Shown here piece after piece: positions 49,909 to 58,445 of a stretch of 64,000 nucleotides of DNA; position 1 is the stretch's first letter; each line of letters opens with the position of its first letter. This stretch comes from CALCCV01 sp964388665 (GTDB lineage: Bacteria; Bdellovibrionota; Bdellovibrionia; Bdellovibrionales; Bdellovibrionaceae). The notes under the pieces were generated by a model. It was not told the DNA's origin, ran no database searches, and saw only the letters and a list, made by a program, of their open reading frames with translations. The stretch spans positions 1 to 64,000 of the forward strand of contig CAYMBJ010000003.1 in NCBI GenBank assembly GCA_964388665.1. Direction: 5' to 3'. The position numbers and the translations under genes are program-made.

Positions 49909-51444
49909 TCAAAAGTCATCGTCCCGAAGTGCAGCAGTGGTGCGGAAGCAAAAGAGGGCTTCTTGGGTTTTGGCAAAAATTGGATCTGCATTTTCAAGGT
50001 TGTACTCAGGCAGCAAACAGTCTCGTTCTTTGTATGTGCTTTTTTTCCACAGATTGTTTTTCAATGTTTTTAGTGGGCTAATGTACATTTTTGCTTCAGT
50101 TAAAAAATAGGACTGACTCTTCATTTCAATATCAGGTGTAATGCCAAGAAGTTGTGGCGAATATCCAGAGGGCAGATGAAAAAAACCTTTAGTCCTAAAT
50201 AGAATAACATTCACCTTGTTTTGCCACGGTTCAATTTCTTGATAGCTTCCTTTGCCAAATGTTCGATTGCCCACGAGCACAGCCCGGCGATGCTCGCGGA
50301 GTGAACCGGCCAGCAGCTCGGAGGCACTTGCGGAGCCACTGTCAATCAAGATGGCTAGGCTGCCTTTGAAGTTTCGACTGGTCTCAGAGTAAAAATACTC
50401 GCGCTTGTTTGTTCCATCGTTGTGCTCTAAGAAAAAAGTCACTTCGTCCTTTGGTAAAAAACGACTGGCGATGCAGTTGGCCTCGTCAACGAGACCTCCT
50501 GAATTGCCGCGAAGATCAATAATCAAACCGCGCACGTTGTGGGCTTCGAGTTTATCCAATTCGCGATTAAAGAGGTGACATGCACCTCGAAGAAATTTGC
50601 TGATCTTGATCACTCCGACTGGTTTAACAATCGATAGAAGTTGGGAATTGACAACACTGATAGCGTATTTAAATTTGTATAGATCAACATCAAATACCTT
50701 GTCATCACGCTTTATTTTTAATGTGATCTCGTTTTTAATGTGAGTGAGAATTCGTAGCATCGAGACAGGAATTTGGATTGATGGGACCTCTTTGATTTCT
50801 AGTATCTCGTCGCCTGGTCGCAATGAAGCAGCATCTGCAGGTGAGTTTGTTCCCACCGATTGAATAAATAATTTTCCATTGACTCGTGCAAAGCGAAAAC
50901 CAAAGGCAGTCACCTCGCGAACAGGTTGAATCAAATTGTCATAGTAGTAGAGCTTGGGCGTGATGTAAGTGTGTGGGTCGTACTGAACGGAGTAAAGCGA
51001 ATTTAAGGCGACAGCGATCAGGCCGGCTTCAATGGGCTCGTCTTCAAGAATCTTATTCCACAAAAACTCAAAATTGATAAGTTTGTTCTGAAATGCGAGT
51101 GGATTGGCTTTAAAAAAATTGTCGACCGCTTTTGCATCATGCAAATCTCCTTGAGGGGTCTCTGCCAGATCATCGGTGCTACTTGAAATAAAAAGTTTCT
51201 GCCGCTCATGTTCGACTTGCAAGATACCTAGAATGCAACCTGAGAATAACTTTTGTGAACTGTAGCAGCTATCCTGATTCACTTCTGCAAAAAGGTGGAG
51301 GCGATTGAGTCCTGTGGCATCCCAGTCTTCTGAGGACGAGTACTTAATAGCGGGAAAAAAGGTCGTCAGTAGGCTGTCCAGAAAAATGGGACAGATCAGA
51401 AACCATGAGATGAGAATCCATAAGGTTTTGTTGGTCGTGTTCAG
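49909..51444 (-). CDS. S41 C-terminal processing protease, apparent CTG start
   Basis: The ATG/GTG-limited frame begins at GTG 51282, but the same frame is open up to 51444, where CTG follows GGAGG by five bases. The added 54 residues contain a membrane anchor (WILISWFLICPIFLDSLL). There is no ATG, GTG or TTG in that stretch. The product has a PDZ domain (about 190-265) and an S41 fold with catalytic Ser in SGSASASE and Lys in GKGSYQ. Membrane-anchored CTP-like protease in the periplasm; targets unknown. Confidence 0.8.
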   Translation of the reverse strand: MNTTNKTLWILISWFLICPIFLDSLLTTFFPAIKYSSSEDWDATGLNRLHLFAEVNQDSCYSSQKLFSGCILGILQVEHERQKLFISSSTDDLAETPQGDLHDAKAVDNFFKANPLAFQNKLINFEFLWNKILEDEPIEAGLIAVALNSLYSVQYDPHTYITPKLYYYDNLIQPVREVTAFGFRFARVNGKLFIQSVGTNSPADAASLRPGDEILEIKEVPSIQIPVSMLRILTHIKNEITLKIKRDDKVFDVDLYKFKYAISVVNSQLLSIVKPVGVIKISKFLRGACHLFNRELDKLEAHNVRGLIIDLRGNSGGLVDEANCIASRFLPKDEVTFFLEHNDGTNKREYFYSETSRNFKGSLAILIDSGSASASELLAGSLREHRRAVLVGNRTFGKGSYQEIEPWQNKVNVILFRTKGFFHLPSGYSPQLLGITPDIEMKSQSYFLTEAKMYISPLKTLKNNLWKKSTYKERDCLLPEYNLENADPIFAKTQEALFCFRTTAALRDDDF

Positions 51445-51489
51445 ATGTGCCTCCGTACCTACTTAAAAATAGAGAGCAATTTCCATTCC

Positions 51490-51515
51490 GGATTCTGCCC
51501 TATTGAGCAGAATCC
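51490..51515. other. 9-bp inverted repeat between minus-strand genes
   Basis: GGATTCTGC (51490-51498) pairs with GCAGAATCC (51507-51515) around an 8-nt loop. No T-tract follows on either strand, so it is not a clear terminator; it could be an operator or an RNA hairpin in the leader of the S41 gene. Confidence 0.5.
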
Positions 51516-51590
51516 TGGTGGCTTTAGGTACTTGGGCCTGGACACCAGCTGCCTTTTTTTGCAATGGTGTCAAAGTTCTGTACAGGTCCG

Positions 51591-52946
51591 TCAGTGCGAA
51601 TTGTCTTCGTCACCAACAACCATCGCCAAAACAAGGGCGCCGTAGTCAGTTGCATAATTTTCGATTTTTCTGATCCACTCTTGGTAGGTGGGCTGGGTCT
51701 GCCATTTCATCAACATATCGAGACTGATCTCAGCATTTTTTGCATTGAAATGGAAATAGGAAGGCAGTCCATTGGCGACGATATCAAGGGATTTGGTTCC
51801 CTTCGGATCACTACCGTTTGCGGCTCTGGCTTTTAGTTCAAAGAATGGTTTGGTGTAGTAAGAATAGCTGTTACAGCCGCCCCAGTAGATCAGCTGATAC
51901 TGATTTGATATGCTGTAGTAATCAGGGTTCCAGCTAACCATATTGGCGAACTGCTGAGCATCGAATCCAGAGCCGACTCGCGAATGACCAAACCAAGCGA
52001 AAAAACCATCATGATTATGTGCAAAACTTTGTGCGAAAAGCTTCATTTGATCGATACCAAAGTTAATGACCACATTGATCGTTACGTCGACTCCGTCCCG
52101 TTTGCCTTTTAAAGAATGGCCGATCACTTTTTGATCCCCCTCAAAGCCCAAATACTCGCCCCTTAGAATAGGAGTGCTCTGAAACTGAGGAAATTGGTTT
52201 TTTACATGAGTCAAAAACTTTCTGTATTCGGAGGCGCCGATATCCCAATCCTGATTGAGATCTTTTTGGTTGGAGTCGTCAGCGTAGCCAAATGCAAACG
52301 TCATTTGAAAATTATTGTCGATGCCGGCAGATTTTAATAGTTGATGATACTCAGGATAGGAGTTTTGAGTTTGCGGCGTTTGAGACAAGATCGTGATCTT
52401 TACATTTTGGTAGTGCTCCCCAATAGTATGATCGCAGCCACTTCGAGAAGGATCCCAAAAGTACCAATAGAAACTCAAGGTCTGATGTTCAGGATCTCGA
52501 TCTGTGCAGCTTTTCCATTGCGGGCTGACTAGCACACTCTTGCTATAGGGAATAGGCAGGTGCAAACCATTTCCGAGCATTGCCGCATTGGCCACTGTCC
52601 ATTTTCCTTTGTAGGTGTATTCTAGATAGACTTTTCCATTTTCGACGATGGGGTGATCCCAGTTTACTACCAATTCAGTCACATGGAGTGGGCTCCCTAA
52701 AGATTTATTTACGAGGGGACCATAAAGATAATCAAAGGTCGGCAAAATATAATTGTTTTCATAATGCTTGCGCGAGCTTTCTTGATAACTTTGTAGTTCG
52801 ATTTGCGAGAGCGCACTCAGATGGCGCGCGCTAAATGTCGCAATGACTTCCTTTCCGAGGTGAGAATAGAAATCTGGTTTTACCAGGCCCGCAGACGCGA
52901 ACTGGAAAAAAGATAAGATCATGGTTGCGATCAAAGAAAGCTTCAT
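51591..52946 (-). CDS. Secreted protein of unknown function
   Basis: 451 aa from ATG 52946 (AGGAG eight bases upstream), signal peptide ending FASAG. No family recognised. The N-terminal 200 residues look beta-rich with Cys-containing loops (WKSCTDRD, SRSGCDHTIGEHY). The C-terminal half has FFAWFGHSRVGSGFDAQQF and LIYWGGCNSYSYYTKPFFELKA, reminiscent of strand-turn motifs around a catalytic Ser/His or Cys in hydrolases; GHSRVGSG and GGCNSYS are candidate active-site segments. Probably periplasmic or exported. Confidence 0.6.
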   Translation of the reverse strand: MKLSLIATMILSFFQFASAGLVKPDFYSHLGKEVIATFSARHLSALSQIELQSYQESSRKHYENNYILPTFDYLYGPLVNKSLGSPLHVTELVVNWDHPIVENGKVYLEYTYKGKWTVANAAMLGNGLHLPIPYSKSVLVSPQWKSCTDRDPEHQTLSFYWYFWDPSRSGCDHTIGEHYQNVKITILSQTPQTQNSYPEYHQLLKSAGIDNNFQMTFAFGYADDSNQKDLNQDWDIGASEYRKFLTHVKNQFPQFQSTPILRGEYLGFEGDQKVIGHSLKGKRDGVDVTINVVINFGIDQMKLFAQSFAHNHDGFFAWFGHSRVGSGFDAQQFANMVSWNPDYYSISNQYQLIYWGGCNSYSYYTKPFFELKARAANGSDPKGTKSLDIVANGLPSYFHFNAKNAEISLDMLMKWQTQPTYQEWIRKIENYATDYGALVLAMVVGDEDNSH

Positions 52947-53367
52947 TTCTTGACTCCTGTAATTTTGGTTTCTTAAAGAGAAAATCTTCAAGAGGGTTTC
53001 ACTAAGAAATTTATATGGATTTGAAAACTTGGTTTTCCTACCAAAGCCTTTGGCTGCGCACAACACATCAGATATTCATTGTAAGTTTTTTGCATTCACG
53101 AGGTGAGTGTAGAGAAAACTTAGTAAGGCAATAAAGGCTTGATTTGCTTTTCGGATCCAGTTTGGCACTGTTCCCCATAAACGGCTTATCTTGAGAATTT
53201 AACCACCCCGACTTAAGTAATAACGCACCGCGTCCGAAGCGAGGGTTGCTAGTCAGTCCAAGGTCTGGGTGCGGGTTTAAGAATAGGAAGAGCGCCGTCT
53301 CAAAATGGGCTCTTCTGCAATTTCCTTGCTTGATAAAGTTGTGGCGACTCTCAAGTAGGAGGCTCAC
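52947..53367. other. Upstream region of the first flagellin gene
   Basis: 421 bp that should contain the flagellin promoter and, in the other direction, the promoter of the secreted-protein gene. TAAAGTT at 53335-53341 resembles a sigma-28 -35 box, but no matching -10 was found at the right distance. A minus-strand frame at 53068-53367 is not supported. Confidence 0.4.
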
Positions 53368-54192
53368 GTGTTAAAGATCAATTCGGCTTCATTGCAGCCG
53401 GCAATCTCTCGTCAGATGTATCAGACCCAGAAAGATACAGAGCGGGCTTATAAGGAGCTGGCGTCTGGGTCGCGATTTTCTGATGCTTCGGTGAATCCAG
53501 CAGGCCAGGCTATTTCAGAGCGTCTTCGCGGGCAAATCAAAGGCTTTGAGGCTGCGCGTGCCAATGCTGACAATGCATCCAGCTTTATTCAGGTGGCTGA
53601 GGGCTCCTTAGCAGAACAAAACAACTTATTGATCCGAATGCGTGAATTGGCGGTTCAGGCGGCAAGCGACACCTACAGCAGTGAGGAACGTGAATTCCTT
53701 GATTATGAATACCAGTCTCTCAATGCCGAGGTGGACCGAATTGCCGGTATCACCAGTTATGGATCGATGAAGTTGCTTTCAGGAGAAAAGCAACAGCTCG
53801 AGTTTCAGGTGGGCGCTGGCGCTAGCCAGTATGATCGGGTTCAGGTTAACTTAGACTTGAACACAAACATTGATTCTCTAGACACGGCAGGCACTGACGT
53901 GGGCACTACAAGTGATGCGCGCAACAGTCTTGAATCACTAGATGGGGCATTGATGAAAGTTGGCGACGCAAGAGCCAGGCTTGGAGCGATACAGAGTCGC
54001 CTGGATCACGCTGTGGATCACACTCTCGCGCAGTCGGAGGCATTGGAAAGTGCACATTCAAAAATCGCTGATGCAGACATCGCCTCGAGCATTTCGCGGG
54101 CGCGCAAGGGCGAGATTCTCTTGCAATACCAAGCAGCGGCCCTTCGCGGAGCGATGGACCAATCGGCCACAGCACTGCGCCTGATTGCCTAG
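53368..54192 (+). CDS. fliC: Flagellin (first copy)
   Basis: 274 aa from GTG 53368 with AGGAGG five bases upstream. N-terminal D0/D1 helices (YKELASGSRFSDASVNPAGQAISERLRGQIKGFEAARANADNASSFIQVAEGSLAEQNNLLIRMRELAVQAASDTYSSEEREFLDYEYQSL) and C-terminal helices (LGAIQSRLDHAV..ADADIASSISRARKGEILLQYQAAALRGAM) are present; the variable D2/D3 part is very short. Divergent from the second copy; the usual 'SAADDAAGLAIS' reads DASVNPAGQAIS. Confidence 0.93.
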   Translation: MLKINSASLQPAISRQMYQTQKDTERAYKELASGSRFSDASVNPAGQAISERLRGQIKGFEAARANADNASSFIQVAEGSLAEQNNLLIRMRELAVQAASDTYSSEEREFLDYEYQSLNAEVDRIAGITSYGSMKLLSGEKQQLEFQVGAGASQYDRVQVNLDLNTNIDSLDTAGTDVGTTSDARNSLESLDGALMKVGDARARLGAIQSRLDHAVDHTLAQSEALESAHSKIADADIASSISRARKGEILLQYQAAALRGAMDQSATALRLIA

Positions 54193-54618
54193 CCTCAATT
54201 CAATATTCATTAGCGGCCAGCTCGCCTTCTGGCCTGCGGCAAACCAAAAGGTCCAGCTTTGACTGGACCAAGGTCCTATGAACTCAAAAAATTTTTCTAA
54301 ATTTAGATCAGTAATTCTCGGCACAAGACGCATCGCATAATTTAATTCTGGACCAAAGCCCTAAAGTTTCCTGGACCTAGGCCGAGAAAGTGGATGAACA
54401 CGTTGGAGCTTCCATTTGGATCTTGGACTGACTAGCATCAACCTCCAAGCCTCTTAATGGGTCGTCGAAGATGTTTCTCATCTGTCACATGAGAGGCGTC
54501 TTTGACATCCAACCTAACAAAATTAATTTTCTCATTTTCTGCCTGACAAAAAGGTGTGTGGCACTTTTTTGTCTAAACAAAGGGAGGGGGTGGGAACACT
54601 ATTAGGAGGTTTCTCTAT
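54193..54618. other. Inter-flagellin spacer with two hairpins
   Basis: 426 bp. GGCCAG/CTGGCC (54215-54234) and GGTCCAG/CTGGACC (54250-54269) form two adjacent stems after the first flagellin; neither has a T-run, so they may be weak terminators or mRNA stabilisers. GGGAGGGGG and AGGAGG lead to the second flagellin. No clear promoter found. Confidence 0.5.
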
Positions 54619-55446
54619 ATGGGCTTAAGAATAGGGACGAATATGGCGTCCATATCAGCACAAAAAGTGCTGAACAAGCAGCAGCAAAGGGCCGAGCACG
54701 CCGCCGTAGCTCTGGCTTCAGGTAACAGAATTGTCAAAGCAGCAGATGATGCTGCGGGCTTGGCAATCTCAGAATCCATTCGCTCGCAAGTGCGAGGTCT
54801 AGCGATGGCCCGGCAGAATGCTTTCAACGCCACTTCAGCTTTGCAAGTGTCAGAAGGTGGACTCAATGAAATCACCAATATTTTGATTCGAGTTCGCGAG
54901 TTGGGAATCCAGGCGGCTTCAGACAATATTGGTGAACGCGAAAGAGGCTTTTTGGATTTGGAGTCTAAACAGCTTATTCTTGAAGCGGACCGTATTGCAA
55001 AAACTACAGTTTTTGGCGACAAAAAACTCCTTGATGGATCTGGCGGCGAGCAGGAGTTTCAGGTGGGACTCACAGGAGAAGCCGAGAATATCATTACATA
55101 CTCCTTGTCGACAAATGCAGCTGTGTCCGAAATTGGTGTTGATAGTGTTGACCTGAGCGAAAAGAGCTCAGCACGCGATGCTTTGACTTCGGTAGATGAA
55201 GCTCTTTCTAAAGTGGGCGCGATGCGCGCGAATTTTGGTTCGTTGATGTCACGCTTAGACTCGACGATAAGTAACTTGGATGTGCAACATGAAAACCTTT
55301 CGGCAGCCAAATCACGCATAGCGGATACAGATGTGGCACGAGAGACATCAGAGATGGCTTCTGCAAGTATATTGCAGAACACAGCCGTGTCTGTGTTAGC
55401 ACAAGCCAATAATTTTCCAGCTGTTGCATTAAAATTAGTTGGTTAA
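54619..55446 (+). CDS. fliC: Flagellin (second copy)
   Basis: 275 aa from ATG 54619 (AGGAGG upstream). Canonical ends: LASGNRIVKAADDAAGLAISESIRSQVRGLAMARQNAFNATSALQVSEGGLNEITNILIRVRELGIQAASDNIGERERGFLDLE and the C-terminal SRIADTDVARETSEMASASILQNTAVSVLAQANNFPAVALKL. It is the more typical flagellin of the pair. Short central part. Followed by a pentanucleotide repeat and, about 310 bp on, a terminator. Confidence 0.95.
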   Translation: MGLRIGTNMASISAQKVLNKQQQRAEHAAVALASGNRIVKAADDAAGLAISESIRSQVRGLAMARQNAFNATSALQVSEGGLNEITNILIRVRELGIQAASDNIGERERGFLDLESKQLILEADRIAKTTVFGDKKLLDGSGGEQEFQVGLTGEAENIITYSLSTNAAVSEIGVDSVDLSEKSSARDALTSVDEALSKVGAMRANFGSLMSRLDSTISNLDVQHENLSAAKSRIADTDVARETSEMASASILQNTAVSVLAQANNFPAVALKLVG

Positions 55447-55474
55447 GTTCAGTTCAGTTCAGTTCAGTTCAGTT
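55446..55474. repeat. AGTTC pentanucleotide tandem repeat
   Basis: Five AGTTC units plus AGTT begin on the last base of the flagellin stop codon. The unit length of five is typical of slipping repeats, but here it lies past the stop. Confidence 0.85.
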
Positions 55475-55806
55475 AAAATTTCCTCTGCCTGGAGTGGCGG
55501 GGGTGAGTGCGCAGGCAAGAGTGAGAAAGGGATGCTTCGCTTTTGCTTGGATTTGAAAGTGATCTAGGATGCCGGATCATTGGTAAAAAAGGATGTGTAG
55601 ATCTTTGAGTTCAAGAACGTGGCGTTCAAAAGCTCCAAGATCAAAGCTGATTTCGTTGGGCATCCTGATGCGCAGCTTGGTTCAATAATCGGCTTTAATG
55701 TTGGCGTTTATGAGGTTCGATGAGTAGTCGCCACATCAACTACTCTTAAGCCCGCCCCAGGGGAATCTTCCTCTGGGGTATTTTTATTTGATCTATCAAG
55801 ACGCGC
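55475..55806. other. Region downstream of the flagellin genes
   Basis: About 330 bp between the AGTTC repeat and the GYF-PilZ gene. It contains one open stretch (55600-55722) that reads as protein-like but has no start codon, and the terminator at 55755-55789. Nothing else supported. Confidence 0.5.
55755..55789 (+). terminator. Rho-independent terminator after flagellin genes
   Basis: CCCCAG (55755-55760) pairs with CTGGGG (55773-55778), with GGA/TCC pairing inside, followed by TATTTTTATTT. It ends the plus-strand flagellin transcript and also lies just past the 3' end of the convergent GYF-PilZ gene. Confidence 0.8.
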
Positions 55807-56628
55807 CTATGCTGCTTTCTGCGTTGTGAAATCTTTAATGCTCTCTTTTACACTTTGAGTGATGCTCGTGAACTTAACTCCATAGCGAATAGGTGCAGCT
55901 AAACCCATTGTTTCTTGTAAAGTTTGTTTGGAAACGATTTCGCAAACAGCGTTAAATGGAGGAACTCCGTCACCAGGTTGAAAATGCAAAAATATTGTCT
56001 GACCGGGTTGAAAGTTGGGGTTTTCAATCAATATTCCGGCACCGCCTGCGGAAATTTCCATGGCTTTGCCTTTGAAAACAGTTTTGTTGTTGTGAATTAT
56101 CAAAGAACAGCCGTAGCTAACTCGAGCGTGACGGCGGCGGAAAAACACCTCTCCTACTTCAGTCATTCCAGAGTTCTTTAAGTTTTTGATGTGAATTGGA
56201 TTGAAGTCCTCAACCTCTGCAACTCGCTTCCAAGCTGGCAGTTTCTGGGCCCAAATGTAATCAAACTCAAAAAGAGTCTTCTCTTGCAACATTTGTACAA
56301 TTTCTAGTTTGGAAAATGGCCCGTAGTTATTTCCTGATTTTAAAATGAACCACGCTTTGTCCTTAAGTGTATCATTGGCAATACCACTGCTCGAAGTGCT
56401 AGTGGTTTCGGAAGCCTTGGGGGCTGACGTTTTTGCTTCTGCCAGTGATGCCTTGTAGGTGGCCTCGAAATCTTTGTGATCCATCAGCATAATCCAATCT
56501 TGCGTGCCATCGTCAAAAATATAATCTGTCCATAGGCAATCATTGGATTGCACTTTGGCCAGAACTTGCTGGTGGTCTAAAGGGCCAACCATATTCCCTT
56601 TTACCGTCACAAAATAATTAGCTTCCAT
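55807..56628 (-). CDS. Tandem GYF_2-PilZ protein
   Basis: 273 aa. Two GYF_2-like domains (YFVTVKGNMVGPLDHQQVLAKV; WFILKSGNNYGPFSKLEIVQML) followed by a PilZ domain with RRRHAR (the c-di-GMP-binding R-x-x-x-R) and EISAGGAGI (D/N-x-S-x-x-G). Cytosolic. GYF domains bind proline-rich peptides, PilZ senses c-di-GMP; together a signal-dependent adaptor, common in bdellovibrios. Confidence 0.8.
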   Translation of the reverse strand: MEANYFVTVKGNMVGPLDHQQVLAKVQSNDCLWTDYIFDDGTQDWIMLMDHKDFEATYKASLAEAKTSAPKASETTSTSSSGIANDTLKDKAWFILKSGNNYGPFSKLEIVQMLQEKTLFEFDYIWAQKLPAWKRVAEVEDFNPIHIKNLKNSGMTEVGEVFFRRRHARVSYGCSLIIHNNKTVFKGKAMEISAGGAGILIENPNFQPGQTIFLHFQPGDGVPPFNAVCEIVSKQTLQETMGLAAPIRYGVKFTSITQSVKESIKDFTTQKAA

Positions 56629-56777
56629 ATTTTACCCTTCCACCCTTCACGTGTGTCTAAATGGCTATCGGAGAGAAAGACCCACCACTTAAGTTTTCGT
56701 TTGAGAGCCTGGGGGCAAACTGACCTGAGGTCTAGAAATCGCTTGCCTACATTGGTCCAAAGCCTTAAATCTCTGCC

Positions 56778-57140
56778 GTGAAAGAAGTCTGGCAGGGCCA
56801 AGTCGAGTTGAATATTGCCGTCAATTTAGGGTGCGAGCCCTGGGAGCGGGCTGTCCCTCAGCCTGTTTTGGTGCGAATTGTATATCATTCCGAAAAAATT
56901 CTGCAATCAGCACAAAGCGATGACCTCGCAACGGCTATAGATTACGCAACTTTGGGTCAGATCGTGGCGAGAGTTGCGCAAGAAAAACAATATCACCTTG
57001 TAGAGCATCTGCTCTTGCAAATCAAATTGGCATTGGAAGACAGCATTCCGCAACTGGAAATGCAGGAGCTAATTGTAAAGAAGTGCAATCCGCCCATTCC
57101 TTGGTTAGGGGCCGTGGAATTTTCTTGGAAACGCAGGTAA
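56778..57140 (+). CDS. folB: Dihydroneopterin aldolase-like protein FolB
   Basis: 120 aa from GTG 56778. FolB pattern: VELNIAVNLGCEPWERAVPQPVLVRIVY, then TAIDYATLGQIVARVAQEKQYHLVEHLLLQI with the catalytic Glu in HLVEHL. Makes 6-hydroxymethyl-dihydropterin for folate. Ribosome site weak. folKP starts 3 bp after its stop, so it opens the folate operon. Confidence 0.82.
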   Translation: MKEVWQGQVELNIAVNLGCEPWERAVPQPVLVRIVYHSEKILQSAQSDDLATAIDYATLGQIVARVAQEKQYHLVEHLLLQIKLALEDSIPQLEMQELIVKKCNPPIPWLGAVEFSWKRR

Positions 57141-57143
57141 GCT

Positions 57144-58445
57144 ATGCGCGTGACATTGGCTCTTGGATCCAATCTCGGTGATCGCAAAAATAATCTGGCG
57201 CTTGCCTGCAAGAAGTTGTCTGAGGTCATTTTCAATATTCAGACGAGTGTCAATATTGAAACTCCAGCACTTCTGCCTCAAGGGGCTCCGCCCTCCTGGG
57301 ACTTGGCCTATCTTAATTCAATAATAACGGGCGAAACCAAATTATCTCCACCACAGCTTTTGGATTTTGTTAAGAACGTCGAGCGAATTTTAGAGCGAAA
57401 AACTGAAAATGACAGATGGTCTCCTCGGACAATAGACATCGATATCATTTTGGCGGGTGACGGAGAATATCAAGACAAGAATCTGACCATCCCTCACGAG
57501 GCTGCACATCAGCGATCTTTTGTGCTGACTCCCATGGTGTTGATGCAACCAAATGAACGCTTAGGATGTGAGACAGTATTAAACTGGCGCAGGCGAATTT
57601 CTTTAGAGAGTAAAAGGTTTGCCAAGCCACTCGTGATGGGAATTGTGAATATCACACCAGATTCTTTTTCAGATGGTGGACATAAATTTTCATCAGCTGA
57701 TTTTGCAAACTGGTGGGAGTCTCTAGATGAAGCCACTTTGCCAGAGATTTTCGATCTTGGTGCGCAAAGCACGAGGCCAGGAGCAGAGCTGATTGCCGAA
57801 GCCGAAGAGCTTCGTCGCTTGAAGATGGGTCTTGAGATTATGCGCAGTCGACCTGAGCTCCTAGAGGGACGTTGGCTGAGTGTAGACACCTTTCGCCCGG
57901 AAATCGCTGAGTGGGCAATGGCAGAGGGTTTTCAAATCATCAATGATGTTAGTGGCGGAGCCGATATTGAAATGATCCGTCTCCTCTCTCAACCGGGCTC
58001 ATCTAAAACGAAATTTGTATTTATGCACAATTTGGGGGTTCCGGCTTCGCGCAGCGCGGTTTTGGCGGAGGACGTTTGTCCTTTTGAGGAAATTCTTTGC
58101 TGGGCTCGGCAAAAAGTTGCTCATCTGCTGGAGGCTGGCATGCACAGGGAGCAGTTGATTTTTGATCCTGGTGTGGGTTTTGGTAAATCGGCATTGCATT
58201 CCTTGGATATTATGACCGGAGTTAGCGAATTCCACGAGCTGGATTTGCCATTGCTGGTGGGACATTCCAGAAAGTCGTCGCTGCGATTTCCGGGGCTGTC
58301 CGGGCGCTCTCCTGATGGCGCGACACTTGCTTTTTCCTTACACTTGGCTCAACAGGGTGTTGAAATATTGAGGGTGCATGACTTTGCCAATCACCAGAGC
58401 GCACTGTTTTCAAATGAATGGATAAATTTGCGGTATGAAAATTAG
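57144..58445 (+). CDS. folKP: Fused HPPK-DHPS (FolK-FolP)
   Basis: 433 aa joining two enzymes. N-terminal HPPK (1-155): LGSNLGDR, DRWSPRTIDIDIIL. C-terminal DHPS (160-433): GIVNITPDSFSDGG, GAQSTRPGA, DPGVGFGKS and GHSRKSS, all conserved. The fusion makes 7,8-dihydropteroate from hydroxymethyl-dihydropterin via its pyrophosphate and p-aminobenzoate. The DHPS part lacks one usual stretch and is somewhat shortened. Overlaps folC by 11 bp. Confidence 0.93.
   Translation: MRVTLALGSNLGDRKNNLALACKKLSEVIFNIQTSVNIETPALLPQGAPPSWDLAYLNSIITGETKLSPPQLLDFVKNVERILERKTENDRWSPRTIDIDIILAGDGEYQDKNLTIPHEAAHQRSFVLTPMVLMQPNERLGCETVLNWRRRISLESKRFAKPLVMGIVNITPDSFSDGGHKFSSADFANWWESLDEATLPEIFDLGAQSTRPGAELIAEAEELRRLKMGLEIMRSRPELLEGRWLSVDTFRPEIAEWAMAEGFQIINDVSGGADIEMIRLLSQPGSSKTKFVFMHNLGVPASRSAVLAEDVCPFEEILCWARQKVAHLLEAGMHREQLIFDPGVGFGKSALHSLDIMTGVSEFHELDLPLLVGHSRKSSLRFPGLSGRSPDGATLAFSLHLAQQGVEILRVHDFANHQSALFSNEWINLRYEN

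Noticed and set aside
53325..53367. Sigma-28 promoter with TAAAGTT
   Set aside because: The expected -10 would overlap the ribosome site and has no GCCGATAA-like bases.
53068..53367. 99-codon minus-strand frame before the flagellin
   Set aside because: Overlaps the flagellin ribosome site and has no recognisable features.
54545..54590. Sigma-54 promoter TGGCAC-N-TTGTC upstream of flagellin two
   Set aside because: The distance between GG and GC is off by one and the GC is not present.
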